NCBI GenBank assembly: GCA_037127315.1
Contig: JBBBDQ010001922.1
Coordinates: forward strand, 592,501 to 656,500
Direction of reading: 5' to 3'
Length of the DNA stretch: 64,000 bases
DNA from: Ascarosepion bandense
Taxonomy: Eukaryota > Mollusca > Cephalopoda > Sepiida > Sepiidae
In this document: in pieces, positions 54,410-64,000 of the stretch
How the letters are laid out: each line of letters begins with the position of its first letter
How positions within the stretch are numbered: the stretch's first letter is position 1
Notes under the pieces: model-generated
What the model was told of the DNA's origin: nothing
Seen by the model: the letters and a program-made list of their open reading frames with translations, nothing else
The model's database searches: none
Translations under genes and position numbers: made by a program

Positions 54410-54612
54410 GAAATTTTTTTTTTTAATCATATCACCCCAAGCAAGGCGGTAACGCCACTGAAGCGCAGGGGTCTACGTAAGAGTGAAAAGATTGGAAAAG
54501 AGAAAGCCGGAAACCACATCCTAAACACGGAAAAAGGGATGAGACTCTTCACCTGTTCAATAGATGTGGGTGGAGTGTGAACCGGGCGATAGTGTAGTCT
54601 ATCTACTCCAAT
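54410..54612 (-). mobile_element. Z copy inserted in the LINE end
   Basis: A tail as T run at 54414-54424, then in reverse CACCCCAAGCAAGGCGGTAA, AAACCACATCCTAAACACGG and ATAGTGTAGTCTATCTACTC. It lies immediately after the LINE-1loc stop. Confidence 0.7.
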
Positions 54613-55177
54613 TAAATGATTCAGGAGATCGTGTTATTCAGTATGATAGGAACTAATTTTATTGAGAAAAACGAAAAAATATCAAACATCTATGATTGCA
54701 GATGGCATAAAGGGTTTGTTTTGAAATTGACAAAATGTCACCAAATTTGACAAATATTTAAAGAAGACCTGGGGTACAATGGAGGAAAATTAGACATTTG
54801 ACTTGATAGATTAATGTCTAAAAATTATTTTTTCCTTTTTTCTAATTTTGTGTTTTTGTTTAAATTTGATTTGCATTGAAATTTTACCAGTTTTTTAATT
54901 TTTACTTTGTTCTTAAATGAAAATGCAATTTTGACCTTTGTTCATAAAAGAACAATGTTTATAATCTTTCAAGGTGTTGTTATTCGATTGAAAGGAATCA
55001 TGTTAAATAATATAAGAAGGCCCAAATAAAAGCAACAATCATCTGATTATTTTGACCTCAAAGGAATGCTTCCCTTTGAATTATTTGTCTGCATGCAATT
55101 TTTTGTTATTCCATAAGTCCCCCCCTCTCTCTCTGTTTGAAGTTCCAATCTTTTCACATTTCTTTTTTGTTTATTTT
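54613..55177. other. Non-coding stretch
   Basis: Nothing recognised. Confidence 0.45.
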
Positions 55178-55382
55178 TTCAATTGGAGTAGATAGACTAA
55201 ACTACTGCCCGGTTCACACTCCACCCACATCTATTGAACAGGTGAAGAGGCCCATCCCTTGTTCCCTGTTTAGGACGTGGTTTCCGGCTTTCTCTTTTCC
55301 AATCTATTCACTCTTACGTAACCCCCTGCATACCAGTGGCCTTACCACCTTGCTCGAGGTGATATGATTTAAAAAAAAAATA
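55178..55382 (+). mobile_element. Z copy
   Basis: TTCAATTGGAGTAGATAGAC at the start, GCCCGGTTCACACTCCACCC, GTAACCCCCTGCATACCAG, and terminus CTTGCTCGAGGTGATATG with an A run. Confidence 0.7.
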
Positions 55383-56214
55383 AATTAATTTCTCAGTTTC
55401 TCAGGCAGAAATTGTGCGTTTTTTTTGTTTTTTTTTTAAATTTTTTAGGGAGGGCATTATTATATCCAAAAATTATCCAAAATTTAAATTTCAGCCAAGT
55501 TATTAGCAAATCTTTTGATTCTGCATTCAACAACTGGTAAGTTGTATAACGCAGATCAAAAGGACGGGTGTATTGACATTTTATTGTTTATCTTTGGTAT
55601 GTTCAGTTGATTCTTAAAATAAAATAAATCAAATAGAGAAAAATAAAAACATAATATATCCAATAAAGTATTTTTATTTGTAATTTTATAGAAATTAATT
55701 GTCCTGGATAATTTTACCTTTCTGATAAATGAGTAGAATGAATTTAACATTGAGTTCTTTTGAGTTCGTCTCTATCAGAATTTACCTGACTAATATACCA
55801 AAACAAAAACAGCCTTTGGGTTGCAGTGAACAATGTTTTTATTATAAACTTAGAATAAAATTATAAGTGCATATATATATATGTATATATATTTTGAATC
55901 TTTATAAATATTTCAATAGTTAAACATTTTTTAGATACAATTAAAAATTTTTCTCTAAAACAAAATTTATAAGTATTATTAAAGATAGGTTTACGTTTAC
56001 AAATATTTAAAACAATCTGTCGCTTTCTGCGTCACATGATGTAAACAATCTCTCCACAAATGATCTCGTGAAATATGTTTCTAATTTAAATTTTAAAATC
56101 ATTTGTTTCTGATGAAAGGCCGAGGACGGTCTGAAATATCAAATATAATAATAGAAATAAACAAATACTGTCAAAATAATACATTTTTAAACTTACAACT
56201 TTTTAGTAGTTTTT
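55383..56214. other. Non-coding stretch
   Basis: Nothing recognised; T run at about 55418-55438. Confidence 0.45.
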
Positions 56215-56440
56215 CCAATATATATATATATATATATCCCTCCTCTCACACTCAGAGAGAGAGAGAGACAATAATGAGGCAGTATCAGCTCAGTTTATTC
56301 TCTTTACTGCTCCTTATTAAACTTTTTGCCGTATGTTTGCTTTTTAACATTGGCTTATTTTATTATTTTTAAATAATTATGTCATCAGTGTAGTCAAGAA
56401 ATATATCCTCTCTATTATAATAAAGACTGTCATGTGTGTA
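56215..56440 (-). repeat. Family W repeat, second copy
   Basis: (TA)n at 56218-56237 followed in reverse by the same GA/CT block, CTCAGTTTATTCTCTTTACT and TATTATAATAAAGAC seen at 1690-1975. Confidence 0.55.
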
Positions 56441-56602
56441 CATAATATATTTCTCTTCTGTCACACTTAGGGGTTTGGACTATTTGTTTTTCTTATCTTT
56501 TAATGTAAAATACTCAATAGTAGGTACATCAATTTATGTTTCCCTCATTTTAGACGGCATATCAATGTATTTTACCATCATTTTTGACAGCTCAGGCCCA
56601 TT

Positions 56603-56603
<1 letters not shown>

Positions 56604-56642
<39 letters not shown>
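56604..56642. repeat. (GT)n(TA)n microsatellite
   Basis: GT repeats to 56624 then TA repeats. Confidence 0.95.
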
Positions 56643-57384
56643 CATTTTTTCTGGAAACTATTCTAGAATGCACTTTGGTCTTGTACATCAAAGATACACT
56701 CTGACTAACATCCTCTGTTGCCTTGGTAACTTAATGTGAAGACAATAAAACTGGTTCCCTCGTATTTATTGTTCCCCTGAGGTGAGTGTATAGCTTTGGG
56801 GTTCATTCAACCATACTCATAAACATTTGAAAACTCAGCATTACCACTGGACCATCAGAGAGTGAGCCCCACTCCTGCACATCTCCTAGATGCATGCACA
56901 CATGTTCTCAAAGCCACACCCCACTACTTCTTTTGTGCATTTAGATGTATTGTTTAATACCAAACACATCCGTCTCTTTTTGGTCATTTCCAAAGTGGAA
57001 AAGGACAATAATTCAAAGAGGAAAACTGTCGACAGGCTTCAATTGGAAAGACGATGAAAAGAATATTTGTTGCATGTTGAGAGGGTGGGGGCTGAGAGTG
57101 AGTGAACAAAAATTGAAGAGACAGGAAGGATAGGGTTGGGGGATGAAAAAAATGAATCGTCAATGATCATGAAGAGAATGAAAATTTTTTTCTTTTTTTT
57201 TTTAGCTTTGACCTCTCAAAGAGTTTCTTCTGTTTAGTTTTGTCTGGAATAAAGGAAGCCATGGTTGCTAGTCATAAATAATAATGATGCTGCTGATACT
57301 GGTTATATTTTAGTCAATAATGATGATATAGGCAAGATAATCAGGATTATATTGTAGATGCTAATAATAAAAATTAACAAAAAA
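56643..57384. other. Non-coding stretch
   Basis: No recognised feature. The frame at 56945-57133 has no domain or splice support. Confidence 0.45.
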
Positions 57385-57796
57385 GATCCAACGAGCTTAG
57401 CTTCCTCGTGCCCCTTCTATGCAAATTTATTCAAACTGGCAACAAGATCCTACCCTTTTACAGTCAAAACAACCAAATGTAGCTGTAACTTCTACTCCAT
57501 CAGCTTCTTTTCTCACACTTCCTGCCTGTGGAATTTCCTTTCCATTTACTTGCTTTCCTGACAGCCACAATCTCCAAGAATTTAGATGTAAAGTCAATAG
57601 TCATCTCCTATCTCATAACCTGCATAATCTCTCTGATGCTCCTTTCTCCCTCCACTCCACTCATAAGTATTCTCACTCTTCTCTTACCCACTTCCTGACA
57701 CCCCCTATAACTTGTTACTCTTTCCTTCTATGTTACCCCTGTAAAACGGTGGCAGTAAAATACCTTGTTGGGGCAATATGATTATAAAAAAAAAAT
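57385..57796 (+). mobile_element. LINE-L 3' end with RT C-terminus
   Basis: Reads LATRSYPFTV and SISFFSHTSCLWNFLSIYL (57430-57560), the FF..R..LWNSLP block in one frame, then FRCKVNSHLLSHNL after a frame change. The UTR ends ATGTTACCCCTGTAAAACGG, ACCTTGTTGGGGCAATATG and an A run. The frameshift splits the block at about 57545. Confidence 0.7.
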
Positions 57797-58245
57797 TCTA
57801 TACTATTATAATGTGGATATAAAGTGGGGGATCAATTCTACATTACAATCAATATATATGATTTCGATCTGCTCAACTTATAAAAATGAACTTTTTACTG
57901 GAAAACTAATAAAATGCAAATGCAACTTCTACTCCAACAGCTTCTTTTCTCACACTTCCTGCCTGTGGAACTCCCTTCTGTATACTTGCTTCTCTAAGAG
58001 TTTAAATGCAATGTCAACTGCTATCTCTTATCTCCTTGACTCCCATCGTTCTCTTATCTTTTCCCCAACACACTCTGTATCTTGTTTTCCCTTTTCACTC
58101 TACTCTCTTCACACCAGAACTCTTATCCTTCACTTACTCATTCTAACACCCTCTAACCACATTCATTTTTCTTCACTCTCCTCTTATGTAAACCCATGTG
58201 CACCAGTGGCAGTACTGCCTTGCTTGGATTATTAAAAAAAATAAT
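57797..58245 (+). mobile_element. LINE-L 3' end, tandem to the previous
   Basis: A linker with AAAGTGGGGGATCAATTC, then RT end NFYSNSFFSHTSCLWNSLLY (57918-57975) and a UTR ending GCCTTGCTTGGATTATT with an A run. The best preserved RT C-terminal block in the window. Confidence 0.72.
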
Positions 58246-58440
58246 TGATGAACCATCTTCATGTATAGTGCAACCACTGAAGTTTTTACATAAATGTTAA
58301 CCCCTACAGAAAAAAATTTACTTGTGTATAGTGCAACTATTCACTGAAAATGCATGAATATTAACCTCTCAAAAAAAAATAAATAAAATAAAATAAAAAT
58401 AATCACTGTATAGTGTGCAGTAACAAACAACAACAAACTT
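58246..58440. other. Non-coding stretch
   Basis: Contains an imperfect direct repeat around GTATAGTGCAAC (58265, 58325). No gene. Confidence 0.4.
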
Positions 58441-58443
58441 TTC

Positions 58444-58682
58444 CTTACACCTAATGGTGTGTAGGGCAGTGTTTTTGCTGTTTCCATAACAAACTGTTTT
58501 TTATGGGGCAGGGTTGTTAGCCCTGCGCCCAACCCCCAAAACTGGAGGAAGGTGATTTTTTCTAAGTGTAGCTTAGACACATGGCTGAAAGTAGGGGGTA
58601 CCCAGTGAGGATCAATCTCACTTCTCAGTTATAATTTTAGCGAGACGAGCTTGTTAACCATTACACCACACCGAGGTGCCCA
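58444..58682 (-). mobile_element. SINE-B copy with tRNA-like head
   Basis: On the minus strand: GGGCACCTCGGTGTGGTGTA with A box TGGTGTAATGG, a B-box region GAGATTGATCCTCACTGGG, about 50 nt of extra sequence, then the body with CCAGTTTTGGGGGTTGGGCG and ACAGTTTGTTATGGAAACAG, ending CACACCATTAGGTGTAAGG. It is the most complete tRNA-headed copy. Confidence 0.82.
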
Positions 58683-58779
58683 TAGTGTGCAGTATAAGGC
58701 CCCAAATATTACAGCATCAGCTAAGAACTCACAGAATATATTTCAATAAAGGCACTATAATACTCTACATCTCTCTTTA

Positions 58780-59110
58780 TTTCTAGATGATGTATTGTAA
58801 TCATTTGCATTATTTGGATTGTTGTCCTCATCTTTGTTGCCATATTCACAATGTCTTGACCATTGTACACTTTGGCCTTATTCAGGTGCCTGGAATTTTG
58901 AATGAAATTCTTTATTTTCCTTCACTTGGGGTACATTGTTCTAGATCCATGTGTCATGCCTCTTCTAGATATTTCAGTATTAGTTATCTCCCTTTTAACT
59001 ATCCAAATTTTTGTTGACCTCTGCTGTAGCCAGGTGTTGAACTCTCAACTCTTTGGGTCAAGTCACTGGATTCAACTAATGCCTTTTATCCAGTGAATCA
59101 TGTGTCCTTG
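58780..59110 (-). mobile_element. SINE-T copy with tRNA-like head
   Basis: On the minus strand: head near 59100 (GATTCACTGGATAAAAGGCA, A box degraded), GAGTTGAGAGTTCAACACC as the B-box side, then a body with CAGGCACCTGAATAAGGCC and GGCAACAAAGATGAGGAC. Confidence 0.65.
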
Positions 59111-59250
59111 AAGAGCATGACATGATCAAATTGTTGTGAATTTAGCAACAAAGATGATGACAACAGTTTGATTAATATAGCGTAATTAATATTCCATATG
59201 TATAAATTGCATTTCTCTCTTCTATTGTCTTGGTGATTTTATTGTCTTGC
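59111..59250. other. Non-coding stretch
   Basis: Nothing recognised. Confidence 0.4.
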
Positions 59251-59578
59251 TTTTTTTTTTTAATCATATCACCCCGAGCAAGGCAGTAACGCCACTGATG
59301 TGCAGGGGGCTACGTAAGAGTGAAAAGATTGGAAAAGAGAAAGCCAGAAACCACATCCTAAACAGGGACATGGGATAAGCCTCTTCACTTGTTCAATAGA
59401 TGTGGGTGAAGTGTGAATCGGGCAATAGTTTAATCTATCTACTCCAATTGAAAAAAAAAAAAAAAGATTGGAAAAGATAAAGCCAGAAATCACATCCTAA
59501 ACATGATGGATGAGCAAGGGATGAGCCTCTTCACCTGTTCGACGTGGGTGGAGTGTGAACTGGGCGATAGTTTAGTCT
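59251..59578 (-). mobile_element. Z copy with internal tandem duplication
   Basis: T run 59251-59261 is its A tail in reverse. ATTGGAAAAGAGAAAGCCAG (59328) and ATTGGAAAAGATAAAGCCAG (59468) mark a duplicated middle of about 140 nt, as in the Z copy at 21.4 kb. Confidence 0.68.
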
Positions 59579-59689
59579 TAAGGTAAACTGATTAAAAAGA
59601 CAATAATACAAACTTTTAAAAAGTTCCAAGACTGTAAAATATATATAAGATATCATACACATTGTAGATGTGCAAATAAAAGAATAAGT

Positions 59690-60210
59690 ATGATAGGGCA
59701 AATAGCATCATACGTGATATATGTTTGGAACGATCATGTCTCGAAAGTGATGTGACTGGGCAGAAGATTTTCCCTGCAGCAGGTTCTATTATTTTTTATC
59801 ATAGACTGGTTGTCAACCAAGGCTACAGAACTCAATCCTGCTTTTTAACCCATAGATGGAGGGAGAAGCAACGAATTAATACCTTTTTCAAGTCCTAACA
59901 CACTAACTCTCATCCATTCTCTCAAACTCCCTTCCCATCTACCCAATTCCCATCCTCGCTATCCTTACCCGTCTATCACCCCCCCCTCCTGGCATTTCCT
60001 ATATCTAACCACTCTTTCCAATCACTTTCCCCTTAAGTAACCCCTGCGCAATAGTGGTTGTGGAATGCCTTTGCTTGGGATGAAATGATTTAAAAACAAA
60101 AACAAAAAAAACGTGTATTTGCACGAAAGTGAATGCAATAAGTTTAACTGGAATATGCACTCAGCTCCCCGGTTTCTCATTCTGAGTCAATATTCACTGA
60201 TCCACACATG
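59690..60210 (-). mobile_element. SINE-S copy interrupted by LINE-L
   Basis: 59705-59896 is the 3' part and 60110-60210 the 5' part of one minus-strand SINE-S (ATTAATACCTTTTTCAAG at the left break, GTGTATTTGCACG at the right). The head region at 60160-60200 is degraded. Confidence 0.75.
59897..60109 (+). mobile_element. LINE-L 3' UTR inserted in a SINE-S
   Basis: CACACTAACTCTCATCCATT, CTATCACCCCCCCCTCC, AGTAACCCCTGCGCAATAG, CCTTTGCTTGGGATGAAATG and an A-rich tail (60091-60109). Closest in the window to the reverse copy at 401-830. It is younger than the SINE it interrupts. Confidence 0.75.
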
Positions 60211-60582
60211 CACATCTTTACAAACACATTATAATAAACTTGTTTTTTTTGGGATGTGACGTATTGCCGAAATTAGCAATTACAGTAATGTACAAAGAAT
60301 TATAGCAGAAATACGATTACAATAATGATATTAACTTCGAGATAAAAAGTAAACAATCAGAAAAGACTAAATGCAACACAGGCAGTAACGACAAAATTAA
60401 TTAATGAAATACGGCAAGTTTAGATATGTTTAGTCTGAAGATAATGAGCATATTTGTGGTTATTACAATACGTTGGGTAGTCACGAATGGTATATTTACA
60501 GTAGAAATAAAGTATAATGAAACTAAAGCTGATATGAATAATACAAATTAAAACAATGGAATTTGCTTGGGAGGTCGATATA
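60211..60582. other. Non-coding stretch
   Basis: Nothing recognised. Confidence 0.45.
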
Positions 60583-60880
60583 TCAGTCAAGTGCCATATG
60601 TGAAACACACTTTGGCGATCATGTCTCAAAAGAGACATGACTGACTGAGCATATGATTATCCCGCAGCAGGTTGCCATTGCTTTCTGCAGTAGACTGGTT
60701 GCCAGCCAAGGCTATAGATTCCAATCTATCCTGTTATTTAACCCATAACTGGAAGTAAGAGACGGATTAATACCTTTCCCAAGGGTATTTGCGTGTAAGT
60801 GAAGGCCAATGAATTCAAGTGGAATTTCAACTCGACTCCCTGATTTCTCGTTCTGAGCTGATATCCATTTCACCACAAGT
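60583..60880 (-). mobile_element. SINE-S copy
   Basis: Full-length in reverse, from TCAGTCAAGTGCCATATGTG to ATATCCATTTCACCACAAG. The A box has one or two changes (reads TGGTGAAATGG). Confidence 0.83.
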
Positions 60881-60904
60881 ATGAGCTTAGATCTCTGGTG
60901 CCGC

Positions 60905-61300
60905 CTAAGCATGAATTTACATGAGATACTAGATTAGCAACTAGGTCCCACCCTTTTACAGTTAAACAAATAAGATGTAACCGTAAATTCTACTCCAACA
61001 GCTTCTTTTCTCGTGCTTCCCGCCTGTGGAACTCCCTTCCACAAGTCTGCTTTCCCGACAGCTACAATCTCCAGGTGTTTAAATGTAGGGTCAATAGACA
61101 CCTCCTATCACACTAATTCCCAATTATTCTCAGAACACTCTCATCTACCCAACCCTCATTCTCTGTATCCTTACTCACCTATCACCCACCCTCTGACATT
61201 TCCTATATTTAATCATCCTTTCTCCACTCTATGTAGCCTCCTGCGCAGTAGTGGCAGTGACATGCCTTGCTCGGGGTGAATCGCTTATTAAAAAAAAAAA
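60905..61300 (+). mobile_element. LINE-L 3' end with RT C-terminus
   Basis: ATACTAGATTAGCAACTAGG, CTTCTTTTCTCGTGCTTCCC, GGAACTCCCTTCCACAAG (encoding the LWNSLP-type block with shifts), a UTR, and GCCTTGCTCGGGGTGAATCG with an A run at 61289-61300. Confidence 0.7.
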
Positions 61301-61728
61301 AGTATATAATTATATGGATGTGCATATATAATATACTTATTTTAAAATCAATGAAAATGATGAGAATGTCGAAAGAGTCAGATGCATCTTCTTGCATTTG
61401 CGATTTCTGGAAATGTGCACCAGTTGCCTTGCCATTTCTTTGCACCTTCCAAATTCGTCTTTGCAACACAAAGGTGGTGATGGAATGAATGCAAAATAAG
61501 ATCAGGGAAACTTTGCAGATACAAGTGATTGTTATATACTACTGCAAATGGTTGATAAGCTGTAAAAAACGAATGAATTAATCAAATACTAAACCTCAAG
61601 TGGAATTCATACAAACAATTCATCATTAAAGGTTTTGGAAAAATGGTCAGTTCCCTGTACTCCCTCTCCCAGTGAATACCCAACGCCTGCAATTTCCTAC
61701 TTTTACAACAGCCAGATCAAGCCAAAAA
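61301..61728. other. Non-coding stretch
   Basis: Nothing supported. Frames at 61209-61488 overlap the LINE-L end and have no domain. Confidence 0.45.
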
Positions 61729-62012
61729 TGACATATACACACTTTGGGTGATCATGTCTCGAAAGAGACATGACTGACTGGGCGGAAGATTATCCTACAG
61801 TAGGTTGTGATTGCTTTCTGCGGTAGACTGGTTGCCTGACAAGGCTATAGAACCCAATCTGTTCTATTATTTAACCCATAACTGGAGGGAAAGAGAAGGA
61901 TTAATACCTTTCCCAAGGATATTTGTGTGTGAGTGCAAGGTATTCAAATGGAATTTGAACTCGGCACTCTGATTTGTCATTCCGAATCCATATCCACTGC
62001 ACCACAACCTAC
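61729..62012 (-). mobile_element. SINE-S copy
   Basis: Reverse orientation from TACACACTTTGGGTGATC to TATCCACTGCACCACAACC; TGGTGCAGTGG (A box) is intact on the minus strand. Its 3' ACTGACTGAC end is shortened. Confidence 0.83.
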
Positions 62013-62489
62013 TTCTACCATATTTAGACAGGAGCTGCATGGTCTTCACGTTTCAGTCTCGATAGATTCCAAAAGACTCTCCCAGTCTTTGTAGAGTAGA
62101 AAATATTTCATCATCCACCATCTCTTTCTCAGAGATGAAACATTGCAAAGTTCTCACTCTTTTATTGCTATTTTCATGGAAAGTGTTCATTTCTTAGTTC
62201 AACCAACTCACAGCTAAGACCTGCTGTGCGATGCACATTATATAGCAAACTACCCGCATTCCAATAAGATCTAAGTTTCACTCAAGCAGCTTCTTCCCAT
62301 GAACAAAGGCTCTATGACAATTTCTCCCTGTAGAATTATTAGATAGCAACAGACTGTAGTTGACTGTTGAATCTCAAACATTTATTTTGCATAGAAATAT
62401 ACAAAAATGTGACACTTGGCCGGAAAAAGGCTGTGTGTAGAGGGTGGTTTTCTGTAGCTATCCTATACCTAGCTAAACACTTTCACGAC
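62013..62489. other. Non-coding stretch
   Basis: Nothing recognised. Confidence 0.45.
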
Positions 62490-62876
62490 CCTATCATTCA
62501 TTAACAATTTGCACATTCACCACAAGAACCTATCCATCACCTCACAATCCTTCAGACACCACAATACCACATATTTACAAAGGGCACCTAAAATGGGGAA
62601 AGGAAACAAACCACAAAACCCCATCTCTTATCCACTTAACTCCAGCCATTTCTACATCACCCCGTGTATCTTGTTCTTTTCCTTTCTCTCTACCTTTGCA
62701 ACTGTTTTCACTCCTGTGTTTACATCCTTCTCTTGCCCTTTCTCTTTCACACCCTGTAGCTGGTTCGTCTTTCTCTTCACTCTCCTCCTGCCTGGAACTT
62801 TAACTCTCTTATGTATCCCCCTGCACATCAGTGGTGGTACCGCCCTGCTTGGGGAGAAATAATTTAAAAAATAAAT
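62490..62876 (+). mobile_element. LINE-L 3' UTR copy
   Basis: Pyrimidine-rich (CTCTACCTTTGCAACTG, CTCTTCACTCTCCTCC) with terminus ATGTATCCCCCTGCACATCAG, CCCTGCTTGGGGAGAAATA and an A-rich end. The open frame at 62509-62862 is a by-product of the pyrimidine bias. Confidence 0.6.
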
Positions 62877-63340
62877 ACAGTGATAAAAATTTGAAGAAAC
62901 AGGTTGAAATAAATTCCTTGATAATGCAAAGATACAGGTTTTAATAATTCATGGAATAATGGTGATGTTTCTTCTTAAAACCTTAGATAACAAGTGCAAA
63001 CTTCAAAGAGAAAAGTTCTGTGTAGAGATAATTTCCCAAGAGAATCTGCACGTATAACCAACTTGTGAATTTACACTTTCATTTGGTGTTTGAGCTTCGA
63101 TTGCCATCTTCACTGGATATATATTTGTAAATCTTTTAACTTAACTCTTACTAAAATAAATCTGGGAAAAGTGATGTTATGTCAGATTTAGCTGATATTA
63201 AGGGAATGCTGAAAAGTTCTTGGTCTGATCCACATACCAAAATCTCTCTTTATTTAGTTTCTGCTATAGTAACAAAGAAAGAAAACAAAAACTCTTTATT
63301 ATGCCAATGGAAATGATCAAAGAGAACAAGGATTAGGACA
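62877..63340. other. Non-coding stretch
   Basis: Nothing recognised. Confidence 0.45.
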
Positions 63341-63344
63341 AATT

Positions 63345-63705
63345 TTAAATTTTTATTAAAGCTTCTTCAGAGACCAGACATGCATTGTGGTGCAGTGGAT
63401 ATCAGAATGAGAATTTAGGTAGCCGAGTTTGAATTCCAGTTGAATTTCTTGCATTCACTTACGCATAAATAACCTTGGAAAAGGTATTAATCTGTTTCTT
63501 CCCTCCAGTTATGGGTTAAATAACAGGACAGATTGGGTTCTATAGCCTTGGCTGGCAACCAGTCTACTGCAGAAAGCAATAGCAACCTACTGTGGAATAA
63601 TCTTCTGTCCAGTCAGTCATGTCTCTTTTAAGACATGATTGACCAACGTGTATCATGTATGGCACTTTACTGACTGACTTCAGAGACCGAGAGAAAAGTA
63701 AAAAA
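63345..63705 (+). repeat. Family V segment, split by SINE-S
   Basis: TTTATTAAAGCTTCTTCAGAG before and CAGAGACCGAGAGAAAAGTA after the SINE. Unsplit relatives are at about 6978 (plus) and 63955-64000 (minus). Confidence 0.55.
63380..63677 (+). mobile_element. SINE-S copy with clear target duplication
   Basis: Full-length: TGGTGCAGTGG A box, GAGTTTGAATTCC at the B box, end TTTACTGACTGA. The direct repeat CTTCAGAGACC is identical at 63365-63375 and 63678-63688. This copy defines the ends of the family. Confidence 0.9.
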
Positions 63706-64000
63706 AAATAAGAGTGACAGTATGTTGTCAGATATGTGTCACATGTATTAAAGCAAAAGATAATTATTTTTAAATACATGTGTGTAGAATATTTGGGGTG
63801 GTAAAGTCTATAAAAGTGTGACTGAATGTTTGTATAGAAATGCTTGTCTGTTTAGGTGTGTATTGGACAGTATTGTTAATATGTAATACACATGAGAAAT
63901 ATCTAACTAATAACAATTAACCCCAAACCCGAATATATTTTTTTTCATTTTTCTCTCAATCTCTGAAGGTTTTAATAAAAGTGAAACATAAAAATTTCAT
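63706..64000. other. Non-coding stretch ending in family V
   Basis: 63955-64000 in reverse reads CTTTTATTAAAACCTTCAG, a family V end, cut by the window edge. No gene. Confidence 0.45.

Overview
The window looks like AT-rich, intron-and-repeat-dominated animal nuclear DNA. There is no bacterial gene density and no operon. Most open frames are short and run through microsatellites or repeats. The most likely source is a mollusc, and a cephalopod (octopus-type) genome fits best. That is inference from the very dense tRNA-derived SINEs, the (TA)n/(CA)n load and the LINE/mariner relics; no host gene was identified that would prove it.

Host coding content is small. The one convincing host gene piece is a 360-nt, splice-flanked, CpG-rich exon at 25022-25381 on the plus strand. 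It may join a short terminal exon at 25614 whose stop lies 9 nt in, with an AATAAA at 25737. A weaker candidate is an 86-codon minus-strand frame at 12245-12505. Everything else that reads as protein is a relic of a mobile element.

The rest is a layered repeat landscape. Labels below are local to this report. SINE-S is a tRNA-like SINE of about 300 bp, present about 14 times, four of them as a dimer joined by a hairpin linker. SINE-P is a tRNA-like SINE whose 3' end runs into (TA)n. SINE-T is a tRNA-like SINE with a long body. SINE-B is a body carried by a tRNA-like head in some copies and by a full-length 5S rRNA-like head in one. LINE-1loc is a LINE with recognisable reverse transcriptase motifs at 4925-6466 and 53215-54407. 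LINE-L and its relative Z are LINE 3' ends that close with a shared A-tailed terminus. Retroposon Q is about 550 bp and TSD-flanked, with 6 copies. Family R is about 470 bp, with 3 copies. Family A has about 400 bp and includes a copy that expanded into a 131-bp minisatellite. There are also Tc1/mariner relics, a 374-bp MITE with TA target sites, and three foldback hairpins.

Layout: 0-13 kb holds LINE fragments, LINE-1loc with a SINE inside it, Q, the first dimer, and a perfect 58-bp hairpin. 13-24 kb holds SINE-S, the minisatellite, R with a nested SINE, nested Y/Z, a mariner relic and Q split by a foldback. 25-25.8 kb holds the exon. 26-36 kb holds Tc1, SINE-P and microsatellites. 36-45 kb is mostly bare, with a U6 snRNA-SINE chimera at 42.2 kb. 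45-64 kb holds the 5S-headed SINE, two short in-register minisatellites nearby, a MITE, the second LINE and many LINE-L/SINE-S copies. Nested insertions give a relative chronology in several places.
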